A stretch of 37,572 nt of DNA, from assembly GCA_943324415.2 (NCBI GenBank), contig CALPLN020000002.1, positions 1 to 37,572 on the forward strand, read 5' to 3'. The notes beneath the pieces were generated by a model. It ran no database searches and was not told the origin of the DNA. It worked only from the letters and a program-made list of their open reading frames with translations. Every line of letters starts with the position of its first letter. Within the stretch, counting starts at the first letter, position 1. Below are positions 9,315-18,161 of the stretch, piece after piece. Source of the stretch: Sediminibacterium ginsengisoli. Lineage in GTDB: Bacteria; Bacteroidota; Bacteroidia; Chitinophagales; Chitinophagaceae. The translations under genes were made by a program, and so were the position numbers.

Positions 9315-11036
9315 GTCCTCTTCGGATACGCCTATATTGAGCACTTGTTTATTTTTTGAATTATATCTAAATATACTTATGCCCTTTGCCTTCCAGAAAT
9401 ATGCTGTACTGAATATGGCAGCAACTTCTTGAATGCTACTCGTTTCTGGTAAATTGATCGTTTTTGAAACCCCATTATCAGTGTATTTCTGAAATGCCAA
9501 TTGGTGTTTTAAATGCCATTCAGGTGTAATTTCTTGAGCAGTTTTAAATAGATTTCTGATGGCTACAGGAATTTCAGAAATATAAGCAATTGAACCATAT
9601 TTTAGTACTTTGCTCATGATATCAGAACTGTAAAGCTTTTGCTTATTTAGAGTCGCAATAAACTTTTTATTTACGTGCTCGAATATGGTTTCTTCTAAAA
9701 TATGTTTCTGTTCATAAGCTAAAGCAAAAATAGGTTCTATAGACGAACTTACGTTGGCTATGATGGATATGCTCCCTGTTGGGGCTATGCTTGTTCTAGT
9801 TGCATTGCGCATCGGCATATCTGGTGCGAAAATGCTTTTATTCCAATCTGGGAAACTGCCCCTTTCTCTAGCCAATGCAGCTGAAGCTTCTTTCGCCTTT
9901 TCGTTTATAAATTGCATTATTTTCTCTCCTAATAGGACTGCTTTATCCGAGTCGTAAGGAATCTCAAGTTCTATCAGTACATCCGCCCAGCCCATTACAC
10001 CCAGTCCAATTTTACGACTCTTTAGTGAGGTATTTTTTATCTCAGGAGTAGGATAAGTGTTTATTTCAATAACGTCATCTAAAAATCGGACGGCAGTCAC
10101 TATCGATTCCTCTAACATCCTCCAATGAATCTCCTTAAAACCATTGTTGTCTTTTAGAAATTTAATTAAGTTTAATGAACCAAGATTACAAGATTCATAA
10201 GGCATTAATGGCACTTCGCCACATGGATTGGTTGCATTCATTTTACCTATAGCTTGCAAGGGGTTCTGTTCGTTAATGGTGTCTATAAATAACAATCCAG
10301 GGTCTCCAGTAGACCAGGCAGACTGAATAATTTTATGCCATAAACTTTTTGCATCTACTCTTTTCTCTACATTTTTATAATTTGGGTGAATCAATGGCCA
10401 TTCGTCATTTTTTTCAACTGCTTGCATGAATGCATCAGTGATAGCGATGGAAAGATTAAAATTATTTAGAGCAGACGACTGTTCTTTAGCCTCTATGAAT
10501 GCTTCAATATCAGGATGATTGATGTCTAATATCGCCATATTGGCGCCCCTCCTTCTACCTGATTGTTTAACCCCTTCTGTTAAAGCATCAAAATCTTCTA
10601 TAATTGATAATGGGCCGGATAGATGTCTGCAAATGGAATAGGCGTAATCGTTCTTTGGCGAAATCTTTGAAAAGTTAAATCCAACTCCTCCACCACTAGA
10701 TTGGATTAGTTTTGCATATTTAAAGCTATCATGAATACTTTGCATTGAATCAAAAATGGGCAGCACAAAGCAGGCACTAAGTTGTTGCGCTGTACTTCCT
10801 GCATTCATTAATGTGGGAGAATTGGGTAAAAAAATTAAGTTAGATAGACAGGCGTAAAATTTACTTTCCCATAATTCGGCTTGATCTTTTCCGCCCCATT
10901 GGTATTCTGCATGGGCAATGGATTTTGCAACTCTTTTGAAGAGTTGATCAGGGGATTCAATGATTTCCCCATATCCATCTTTTAATAGGTATCTTTTTTT
11001 TAACAGATATTGACTATGCTCTGATAGATCATTCAT
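9264..11036 (-). CDS. nrdJ: Adenosylcobalamin-dependent (class II) ribonucleoside-diphosphate reductase
   Basis: FLPNSPTLMNAG, SACFVLPIFDSM, SSGGGVGFNFS, NPCGEVPLMPYESCNLGSLNL, APTGSISIIANVSSSIEPIFAL; C-terminal CNIC. Convergent 51-bp overlap with the 8853 ORF. Confidence 0.9.
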   Translation of the reverse strand: MNDLSEHSQYLLKKRYLLKDGYGEIIESPDQLFKRVAKSIAHAEYQWGGKDQAELWESKFYACLSNLIFLPNSPTLMNAGSTAQQLSACFVLPIFDSMQSIHDSFKYAKLIQSSGGGVGFNFSKISPKNDYAYSICRHLSGPLSIIEDFDALTEGVKQSGRRRGANMAILDINHPDIEAFIEAKEQSSALNNFNLSIAITDAFMQAVEKNDEWPLIHPNYKNVEKRVDAKSLWHKIIQSAWSTGDPGLLFIDTINEQNPLQAIGKMNATNPCGEVPLMPYESCNLGSLNLIKFLKDNNGFKEIHWRMLEESIVTAVRFLDDVIEINTYPTPEIKNTSLKSRKIGLGVMGWADVLIELEIPYDSDKAVLLGEKIMQFINEKAKEASAALARERGSFPDWNKSIFAPDMPMRNATRTSIAPTGSISIIANVSSSIEPIFALAYEQKHILEETIFEHVNKKFIATLNKQKLYSSDIMSKVLKYGSIAYISEIPVAIRNLFKTAQEITPEWHLKHQLAFQKYTDNGVSKTINLPETSSIQEVAAIFSTAYFWKAKGISIFRYNSKNKQVLNIGVSEEDLNCNICRPSASRTQIR

Positions 11037-11048
11037 TGTAATGGGATA

Positions 11049-12146
11049 TTAATAATACTGTATGAGCACAATTTTTTGGTAATCTTTTAATACATCTTCG
11101 TCAACAAATTCAACAATTCCGCCTGTAGCTAATGTTTTCTCAATCACATCATCAACTGCGTCTTTGATATAAAGATCATTATGCAATACGTCGTCGTAGT
11201 CAAATATGATTTCTTTTTTAGCTCCCTGTCTTGCCGGATAAACATAGTTTTTTTCAATAATTAAATGTTTTCCCTTCTTTTCTGTCGCCCTTCTCCAGAC
11301 TTCTTTTATCCCTACTGCTAATGTTTTATTGCCCATTGCATCATCAATCACTTTGATTAGATCTTCCTTCTTTTGTTTATTCCATTTTGTAACATAGGGC
11401 TCTACTAGATCTAGTAGCTGTGGTTCTGTATATTCTTCATAATTCCCATGGATATATTCGGTGATATACTTTTTGTGGTGGCTTACTTGTTTAAAGTGTC
11501 CAATGGTTTTTGGTGTACCCATAAAAAAAACTGGAATATTGTACTGGAGTATGATCTGTTTTAATTGAATATCTATATTGTGTAGAAATTTATCCAATTG
11601 GTTTTCTTTAATTTTTGACTCATCAGAAAAATTGGCCACTTTTTCAGGCATATCGTGATATAGCCCATCAATATCAACTGCTTTTATGCTTTCCAATTTT
11701 AATAAGCTATTTGTATTCCCAAGATAAAAAGTACCCGCCTTGCTACTAATGATCATTAAGATGTATTTATGAATCTCTTTTTTAGCATAGACTAAATCTC
11801 TAATTTCAAAAGAGTCATCAATCACGATCCTGTCTTCAAGAGGCATATCCAAATAATAAAATTTTTCTAAAATAGGGGACACAAAAATGGCAATACTTTT
11901 GGTTACTTTAGTATAGTCGATTTCTGAAATGACATGCTTCAGTTTTTTAATGACAGGGTTTGCTATACTTTTAGGGTAGGTCTTTAGCAGTTCTGCACTT
12001 GTTTTATGGACCATCACTTTTAAGTGACCAGTTATTTCCTTTTGAGGATTTACTTGTATATCTACAGATATTATAATCGATATACTAGGATAGTAGCTTT
12101 CTGTTAATATCAAGTCTGAATAAGATTCTGATTGCATTGTTTTCAT
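11049..12146 (-). CDS. baeRF-like (bacterial archaeo-eukaryotic release-factor-like) protein
   Basis: eRF1/Pelota-like C-terminal pattern: VFFMGTPKTIGHFKQVSHHKKYITEYIHGNYEEYTEPQLLDLVEPYVTKW...KTLAVGIKEVWRRATEKKGKHLIIEKNYVYPARQG; family assignment from pattern only. Confidence 0.6.
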   Translation of the reverse strand: MKTMQSESYSDLILTESYYPSISIIISVDIQVNPQKEITGHLKVMVHKTSAELLKTYPKSIANPVIKKLKHVISEIDYTKVTKSIAIFVSPILEKFYYLDMPLEDRIVIDDSFEIRDLVYAKKEIHKYILMIISSKAGTFYLGNTNSLLKLESIKAVDIDGLYHDMPEKVANFSDESKIKENQLDKFLHNIDIQLKQIILQYNIPVFFMGTPKTIGHFKQVSHHKKYITEYIHGNYEEYTEPQLLDLVEPYVTKWNKQKKEDLIKVIDDAMGNKTLAVGIKEVWRRATEKKGKHLIIEKNYVYPARQGAKKEIIFDYDDVLHNDLYIKDAVDDVIEKTLATGGIVEFVDEDVLKDYQKIVLIQYY

Positions 12147-12158
12147 GCTGTATTACAT

Positions 12159-12632
12159 TTAATTTCTTTTATAGAGACCAACCAATGTTCCAAATGCTAG
12201 TATATGAGGCGACATTGCTTTTTCTAATTGGTATTTTGTACAATTGGTATCGAGGTTGAATAAAAAGGTATCGAGTGCATAAACTTTATAATGATAATGG
12301 TGAGTTCCATTAGGCGGACATGGGCCACAATATTTATGCATACCAAAATCATTGATGCCCTGTTTGGCCCTAATTTTATTCGGTTTTATGCTTGTTTTAG
12401 GGTGAATATTCCATGCTACCCAATGCACCCAAGTGCCAACTAGGCCATCAGGATCATCTACAATGATTGCTAAGCTTTTAGTATCGGCGGGCAATCTGCT
12501 TATATTGATTTCTGGAAGTTCATTGATGCCATCACAAGTATACTGCTCTGGAATGAAAGAATTTGGCGTAAAAGCAGGACTTGTTACCTCTAGTGTAGTA
12601 GTATTGGTTGCTATAGATAAGTTGGCTAGCAT
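12159..12632 (-). CDS. YbhB/YbcL family Raf kinase inhibitor-like (PEBP) protein
   Basis: IPEQYTCDGINELPEINISRLPADTKSLAIIVDDPD...WVHWVAWNI...GPCPPNGTHHYHYKVYALD. Confidence 0.92.
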   Translation of the reverse strand: MLANLSIATNTTTLEVTSPAFTPNSFIPEQYTCDGINELPEINISRLPADTKSLAIIVDDPDGLVGTWVHWVAWNIHPKTSIKPNKIRAKQGINDFGMHKYCGPCPPNGTHHYHYKVYALDTFLFNLDTNCTKYQLEKAMSPHILAFGTLVGLYKRN

Positions 12633-12642
12633 TTTATATAAT

Positions 12643-13473
12643 TTAGCTTCTATTTGCTATGAATACAGGTATTGCGTGTTCTTGAATTAAGTCACTTACA
12701 AAGCTCTTGTGAAATAACGACCCCAATCCAGTTCTTCCATAAGCTCCGCTTATTAATAAGGCGTTCTTTCTTTCTAAAAATAGACTGTTGAAATAAGCAT
12801 TTGGCGCAGCGTTATTTTTGAAAATAGTTAAATCATTAAAATGTTTTACTGCAAATTCTTCTAGTAAAATCTGATCAGGTATTTCATGTTTTTCGTCTTC
12901 CTTAGAATACACCACAATTGTTTTATGATTTGCTAATTCTGGAAATAAATAAGCGAATTGTTTAATTGCAAACATGGAATCCTTAGTTCCATCATAGGCT
13001 ATGATATTACATTTAGGAAATACATACTGCTCAGGAATTACCAATGCGGGGCACTCTATCTCTTTTAATGTTTCCACTAAATATTCGGATACTTTATTAA
13101 CTCCATAATCTTTGTAGAATGTTTCAGATCCAAGCAGCATTAAATCTGCAAATCTAGACTCTTTAATGAGTGTTGCTATAGACGAGTCGTCATAGTCTTT
13201 ATGTATTTTATATTCAATATCATTGTTTTGACATTCTTTTTCAAATTTTTCAATGACTTGTTTTATCTCATCGGCGTCTACATCTTCAATTAATGGTATA
13301 AAATAGGTGGAACCAATACCTTCGCCAGCATAATTCCATAATCTAGCATAATCCTTTTTGGGAATAAACACACCTGTTAATGCAATTTTGCTTCTTTCGT
13401 TTAATGATTTTACAAATTCCATAGCGCCTTTAGAGTAATTCGTGCCATCAATTGCTAATAAGATTTTTTTCAT
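12643..13473 (-). CDS. Universal stress protein family
   Basis: MKKILLAIDGTNYSKGAMEFV N-terminus; ADLMLLGSE; C-terminal LISGAYGRTGLGSLFHKSFVSDLIQEHAIPVFI. Confidence 0.88.
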   Translation of the reverse strand: MKKILLAIDGTNYSKGAMEFVKSLNERSKIALTGVFIPKKDYARLWNYAGEGIGSTYFIPLIEDVDADEIKQVIEKFEKECQNNDIEYKIHKDYDDSSIATLIKESRFADLMLLGSETFYKDYGVNKVSEYLVETLKEIECPALVIPEQYVFPKCNIIAYDGTKDSMFAIKQFAYLFPELANHKTIVVYSKEDEKHEIPDQILLEEFAVKHFNDLTIFKNNAAPNAYFNSLFLERKNALLISGAYGRTGLGSLFHKSFVSDLIQEHAIPVFIANRS

Positions 13474-13505
13474 AATTATATATATTTTAATGAATCTACC
13501 GTCTA

Positions 13506-13513
13506 CAAACTTA
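13506..13513 (-). promoter_or_regulatory. -7 element TAAGTTTG, usp-nrdJ operon promoter
   Basis: Exact TAnnTTTG on minus strand upstream of ATG at 13473. Confidence 0.65.
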
Positions 13514-13535
13514 TGTTGCTTGTTTTCTTAATACA

Positions 13536-13549
13536 ATGACGATCATCAA
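13536..13549 (-). promoter_or_regulatory. Crp/Fnr-like box, usp-nrdJ operon promoter
   Basis: Reverse complement TTGATgatcGTCAT; centre 13542.5 is 29.5 bp from the -7 element. Confidence 0.7.
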
Positions 13550-13616
13550 ATCTTTTACTGATTCTCATTAGTATTAGGATATATGATTAAGTAAGAATTT
13601 CAAATCATATCCTTTT

Positions 13617-13630
13617 TTGATCATGGTCAT
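13617..13630 (+). promoter_or_regulatory. Crp/Fnr-like box, hsp20 promoter
   Basis: TTGATcatgGTCAT; centre 13623.5 is 29.5 bp upstream of TAGTTTTG (13653-13660). Confidence 0.7.
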
Positions 13631-13652
13631 TTGATTACTTTTCAACTAAAAG

Positions 13653-13660
13653 TAGTTTTG
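13653..13660 (+). promoter_or_regulatory. -7 element TAGTTTTG, hsp20 promoter
   Basis: Exact TAnnTTTG. Confidence 0.6.
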
Positions 13661-13688
13661 ATGATTATTTAAAATTTAAAATTATTTT

Positions 13689-14132
13689 ATGACAAATTCA
13701 TTGGCAAGGCAGGCAAGCATGATGCCCACAATTTTTGACGATTTAGTAAATCCCTGGACAGATTTGTTAAGTAATTTTCGACTGAGCGCTAATAATTTTT
13801 CGGTGCCAGCAGTAAACATTACCACTCAAAACGGAGACTATAAAATCTCTATGGCAGTACCTGGCATGAAAAAAGACGATTTCAAGATTGACTTTGATGA
13901 CAATCTTTTAACCATTAGTTGTTCTAAAGAGGAGTCCAACGAAGACAAAAACGAAAGATTTACTAGAAAAGAATACAATTATTCTTCTTTTAGCAGAACC
14001 TTTACGATACCGAACGAAGTAAATGCCGACAAGATTGATGCCCACTACGAAAATGGTGTATTAAGTATCAAGCTTCCGTCTAGGGAAGAGTTTAAAAAAA
14101 TTACTGCATCCAAGCACATTCCTATTAAGTAA
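13689..14132 (+). CDS. Hsp20/alpha-crystallin family small heat shock protein
   Basis: VNITTQNGDYKISMAVPGMKKDDFKIDFDDNLLTIS...FSRTFTIPNEVNADKIDAHYENGVLSIKLP. Confidence 0.95.
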   Translation: MTNSLARQASMMPTIFDDLVNPWTDLLSNFRLSANNFSVPAVNITTQNGDYKISMAVPGMKKDDFKIDFDDNLLTISCSKEESNEDKNERFTRKEYNYSSFSRTFTIPNEVNADKIDAHYENGVLSIKLPSREEFKKITASKHIPIK

Positions 14133-14162
14133 CCAATCTCCAATAACACTGTTTGCTCAATG

Positions 14163-14191
14163 GCCCAAGACAACTTGTTTTGGGCTTTTTT
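14163..14191 (+). terminator. Intrinsic terminator after hsp20
   Basis: GCCCAA/TTGGGC stem (14163-14168/14180-14185), interior ACAA/TTGT, then T6. Confidence 0.8.
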
Positions 14192-14289
14192 GATTGCTAA
14201 ATTAATTCAGCTAGTCAGTAGATATACTGAAGCATTGTTTATGATCAGTTTTATATATATAAAATTAATGACTACAATTATGTTCAGTT

Positions 14290-14303
14290 TTGATTTAGGT
14301 CAG
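14290..14303 (+). promoter_or_regulatory. Crp/Fnr-like box, exopolysaccharide operon promoter
   Basis: TTGATttagGTCAG; centre 14296.5 is 29.5 bp upstream of TAAGTTTG (14326-14333); weaker box ATGACtacaATTAT (14268-14281) exactly 22 bp further upstream. Confidence 0.65.
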
Positions 14304-14325
14304 TTTATATATTTTTCATCATGAC

Positions 14326-14333
14326 TAAGTTTG
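14326..14333 (+). promoter_or_regulatory. -7 element TAAGTTTG, exopolysaccharide operon promoter
   Basis: Exact TAnnTTTG, 35 bp before the ATG at 14368. Confidence 0.65.
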
Positions 14334-14367
14334 TTCTCCGATATCATTTTATCTAACAATCATAGCA

Positions 14368-15171
14368 ATGACATATAAAATCAAAAATATATTTATCTAT
14401 TTAACCATGCTAATATCAATGGTATCTTGTGTTTCAAGTAAACCAACAACCTATTTTAACAATGCTTCAGATACCTTATTGGTTCATAATGCATTAAAAA
14501 ATAGTACAAATCATAAGGCTTTAACAATCCAAAAAAATGACATTTTAAATATTTCAATTTCAAGCCTAAATCAAGACGCATCTGCCATTTTTAATACAAC
14601 CAACAATTATGTGTTTACCTCCTCTACCAGTTCGGGGTCAAATACACAGTTAAGTGGTTACCTGGTTAATGAGGATGGCATGATCCACCTTCCAATTTTA
14701 GGAAATATAAAGGCAATAGGGTTAACAAAGAATGAGTTGACGAATAGTATTAAGCAAATTATTATTGAAAAAAGATTATTAATGGATCCAATCGTGAATA
14801 TTAGGCATGTCAACTATGAGGTGACTGTATTGGGGGAAGTGGGCAAACCTTCGGTTATATCTGTTCCAAATGAAAATATATCATTACTAAAGGCCATTGG
14901 GTTAGCTGGAGATATTACGATTTATGGAAGAAAAGACAATGTATTGCTAATTAGAGAATCAGATGAGATAAAACAAATCAAGTATATCGATCTAAACTCT
15001 AAGGACTTTCTACAATCCCCTTATTATTATCTACAACCAAATGACATTATCTATGTTGAATCTAACAAAAATAAGGTGGCTAGTGTGGGCAGAGGTACGA
15101 GATTATTGCCAGTCTTTTTATCTGGCCTATCAGTTGTTATTTTATTAGTTGATCGTGTTTTTTATCAATAA
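14368..15171 (+). CDS. Polysaccharide biosynthesis/export lipoprotein (Wza-like)
   Basis: Lipobox-like SMVSCVSS; IQKNDILNISISSL; VLGEVGKPSVISVPNENISLLKAIGLAGDITIYGRKDNVLLIRE. Confidence 0.9.
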   Translation: MTYKIKNIFIYLTMLISMVSCVSSKPTTYFNNASDTLLVHNALKNSTNHKALTIQKNDILNISISSLNQDASAIFNTTNNYVFTSSTSSGSNTQLSGYLVNEDGMIHLPILGNIKAIGLTKNELTNSIKQIIIEKRLLMDPIVNIRHVNYEVTVLGEVGKPSVISVPNENISLLKAIGLAGDITIYGRKDNVLLIRESDEIKQIKYIDLNSKDFLQSPYYYLQPNDIIYVESNKNKVASVGRGTRLLPVFLSGLSVVILLVDRVFYQ

Positions 15172-15178
15172 TACAATT

Positions 15179-17500
15179 ATGAAAAAAAATATAGACTATA
15201 CCATACAGAAGGAGGAAAGCTTATTTATAGGGGCAATCAGAAATTGCATTCAAAATTGGCCTACCTATTTAATTATTTCTACCATTCTTGGCATCGCTAG
15301 TATGGCCTATCTAAAAATATCGCCAGTATATTACCAGGCAAATGCCTTACTCATTATTAAAGATGAAAAGAAAGGAAATGAAGATTCTAAATTAATGGAG
15401 TCATTAAACTTAATGAGTGCAAAAAGAATCATTGAAAACGAAGTGCAAGTTTTGCAATCAAAAGCCATTATCGACAGGGTCGTACAGAAATTATACCTCA
15501 ATGCACCAATTTATATAAGCAATAGTTTAAATAAAAAAAGAGCCTACTTGAGCAGTCCCATTTTCATTGAACTAAATAAGGGAGAAACCATTAAAAACGG
15601 GATCGGTGCGATTCGGTTTAATTACAATGAGAAGGCCCAGTTAGTCACATTAAACGACCTTTATATTTACCCTTTAAATCAATGGGTTAACACACCCTTT
15701 GGAATGCTAAGATTTATTCCAAATACCCAAAGAATTCCATCAAACGAGGCATTCTATTTTGAACTTTTGAATAACGAAGCAGCAGCTAATACACTTTCTA
15801 GTCAGCTCAAGGTGACTGCTACTAACAAACTTTCTAGTGTGATTAATCTCCAATATAAAGAGGGGGATCCTAGGCTAGCAGAAGCTGTTTTGAACGAAGT
15901 CATCAGCATCTACAATCAAATGATCCAATCCGAAAAGAAAGAATTGGCAAAAACAACACTTCAATTTATTGATGTCCGATTAAATGTCATAGGCGGTCAA
16001 TTGGATTCTATCGAAAATAAAATTAGATCATTCAAAGGAAATAGTAATGCTGTTGACATTGGGACTCAGGGTCAACTTTTCCTTCAAAATGTGAGTTTAA
16101 ATGACCAAAGATTAACGGATATCAATCTAAAGCTAGATATGGTGAATGAACTTGATGACAATATAGCTAGTAAACAACATGGTTTGTTAATTATGCCAAC
16201 CACATTGGGATTGATAGACCCTACATTGACTCAATTAATCACCACATTAAACGATTATGAACTTCAGCATGATAAGATTAAAAATACAACAGCTTCGAAT
16301 AATCCATTAATGGTGTCTTTAAATGAGCAAATTTCTGCCACTAAGGGTCGAATACAGGAGAATATGAAAGCGTATAAAGCATCCTTAGAGAAAAGTAAAA
16401 ATAGTTATGCGCAGAATAACGAGAAGTATGCTAATATGCTTGAGTCGATTCCAGCAAAAGAGCAAGCATTGCTTGAAATAAGCAGAGATAAAAATATAAA
16501 GTCAAATATTTACGCATTTCTTTTGCAAAAAAGAGAAGAAACTGAGATTGCTTATGTTTCAGCCATTTCAGATAAAAGTACGATTTCAAATGCCTATGCC
16601 TCTTCTGATCCAGTGAGTCCAAATCATTTATTGGTATACGGCTCTGCACTGTTGTTATTAATTGGATTCCCAATCGGTTTTGTGGGTTTAAGAGATAGTC
16701 TTGGTGGGTCTATACGTTTTAGGCGTGATATTGAAAATCAGACAAATCTTCCGATTGTAGGTGAAGTTGCACAAGCAGAATGGAAAGATCAAAAATTAAT
16801 ACAGTATGGTGAACAAACAAAGCAATATGAGTCATTTAGGAAAATTAGGTATGCTTTGGCAAATAAAGGAATGGCAGGTAGAAATAAAAAATTGTTAGTT
16901 ACTTCTGGTATTGCAGGTGATGGAAAGAGTTATATCGCCACCAATTTGGCCCTCAGTTTCGCTGATGTTGGGAAAAGAGTGGTTTTAGTTGATTGTGATT
17001 TTAGGCATGCAAGTATGTCAAAATCATTTAATTTTTCCAAGTCAGAGGGTATGACTGATTTCCTTTCTGGTTTGGTAGCGGAGAATGATATCATCAATCC
17101 TATACCAGAGTATAAAAATTTATTTTTCATTCCAGCAGGATCGATACATCAGAACACAACTTCACTATTAGAGAATGGCAGTATTGCTGATTTATTTGAT
17201 TATTTAGAAGATCATTTCGATCTTATTATAATCGATTCTCCTCCCTTGATGGATGTTGCTGATGCGTATTTACTAGCTAATTATTGTGATACAACGTTAT
17301 TTGTAATAAAACATGGCTATACTCCAAAAAACATAGTTGAGTATATCCTTTCTAGTGGCGAGATTAACTCTATTAGTGATACCATGATTCTTTATAATGG
17401 CGTAAAGGACCAGTTTGAGGGGGCTTCTAGAAATAGAATTTTAGGAGATATCAATTCGAAGTATACTATCGGAAGAGGGCAAATCAAGTTGTTAAATTAA
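15179..17500 (+). CDS. Chain-length determinant / tyrosine autokinase-like (Wzc-like)
   Basis: Wzz N-terminus, coiled coils, Walker motifs GIAGDGKSYIATNLA, VLVDCDFRHASMSK, LIIIDSPPLMDVADA; ATG at 15179 preferred over 15149. Confidence 0.9.
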   Translation: MKKNIDYTIQKEESLFIGAIRNCIQNWPTYLIISTILGIASMAYLKISPVYYQANALLIIKDEKKGNEDSKLMESLNLMSAKRIIENEVQVLQSKAIIDRVVQKLYLNAPIYISNSLNKKRAYLSSPIFIELNKGETIKNGIGAIRFNYNEKAQLVTLNDLYIYPLNQWVNTPFGMLRFIPNTQRIPSNEAFYFELLNNEAAANTLSSQLKVTATNKLSSVINLQYKEGDPRLAEAVLNEVISIYNQMIQSEKKELAKTTLQFIDVRLNVIGGQLDSIENKIRSFKGNSNAVDIGTQGQLFLQNVSLNDQRLTDINLKLDMVNELDDNIASKQHGLLIMPTTLGLIDPTLTQLITTLNDYELQHDKIKNTTASNNPLMVSLNEQISATKGRIQENMKAYKASLEKSKNSYAQNNEKYANMLESIPAKEQALLEISRDKNIKSNIYAFLLQKREETEIAYVSAISDKSTISNAYASSDPVSPNHLLVYGSALLLLIGFPIGFVGLRDSLGGSIRFRRDIENQTNLPIVGEVAQAEWKDQKLIQYGEQTKQYESFRKIRYALANKGMAGRNKKLLVTSGIAGDGKSYIATNLALSFADVGKRVVLVDCDFRHASMSKSFNFSKSEGMTDFLSGLVAENDIINPIPEYKNLFFIPAGSIHQNTTSLLENGSIADLFDYLEDHFDLIIIDSPPLMDVADAYLLANYCDTTLFVIKHGYTPKNIVEYILSSGEINSISDTMILYNGVKDQFEGASRNRILGDINSKYTIGRGQIKLLN

Positions 17501-17525
17501 TTTTTTTCTGGTTTTACATACGTTT

Positions 17526-17580
17526 CTTTCCTTTTTTAAGCTTCAAAATGTAACTGAAGTCGGCGAAGCCGTAAGGAAGG
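17526..17580 (+). ncRNA. Candidate structured three-way-junction leader upstream of NusG-like gene
   Basis: P1 17526-17533/17573-17580 (8 bp incl. one GU), P2 17541-17545/17555-17559, P3 CGGC-GAA-GCCG 17561-17571. Confidence 0.4.
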
Positions 17581-17612
17581 CGAAACATTTAGATCACTCA
17601 AATCATTCAAAT

Positions 17613-18140
17613 ATGGAAAAGCTATGGTATGTGGTTTACACAAAGTCAAATTGCGAGAAAAAGGTGTCATGTCTATTGACTAAACATGGAATTGACAATT
17701 ATTGTCCATTAAATAAAACAATGAGACAATGGGCAGATCGGAAGAAAATGGTATTGGTACCAATTTTCACTTCTTATGTCTTTGTTCATATCCCTTCAGA
17801 TAGGTTGTATCAAGTAAAGCAAGCCAGTTCTGATATCATCAATTTTGTTTATTGGCTTGGGAAGCCAGCAGTAGTAAGAAACAATGAAATTGAAAATATA
17901 AAATTATTCTTGGATAAATATAGCAATGTAAAACTTGAAAAAAAATCAATCCGTGTCAACGATACAATTAAGGTAATAAGTGGCCCATTCTTAAATATGG
18001 AAGGAAATATTAAATCCATCGAGCATAATAAAGTAAAATTAGTACTGCCGTCTTTAGGTTATATGATGATAGCAGAAACATCCATACACAATATACAAGT
18101 TGTTCCTAATGGGTATCAACTAGAAAGAATGATTTCATAA
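17613..18140 (+). CDS. NusG-like transcription antitermination protein (UpxY/RfaH-type)
   Basis: KLWYVVYTKSNCEKKVSCLLTKHGIDNYCPLNK...PIFTSYVFVHI...VKVISGPFLNMEGNIKSIE (NGN + KOW pattern). Confidence 0.9.
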   Translation: MEKLWYVVYTKSNCEKKVSCLLTKHGIDNYCPLNKTMRQWADRKKMVLVPIFTSYVFVHIPSDRLYQVKQASSDIINFVYWLGKPAVVRNNEIENIKLFLDKYSNVKLEKKSIRVNDTIKVISGPFLNMEGNIKSIEHNKVKLVLPSLGYMMIAETSIHNIQVVPNGYQLERMIS

Positions 18141-18161
18141 TATCAATCAATTTTTAACACT

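Noticed and set aside
11037-11048. Cobalamin riboswitch for nrdJ
   Set aside because: Only 12 bp separate nrdJ from the upstream gene; no room for a riboswitch, and the operon leader before usp is too short.
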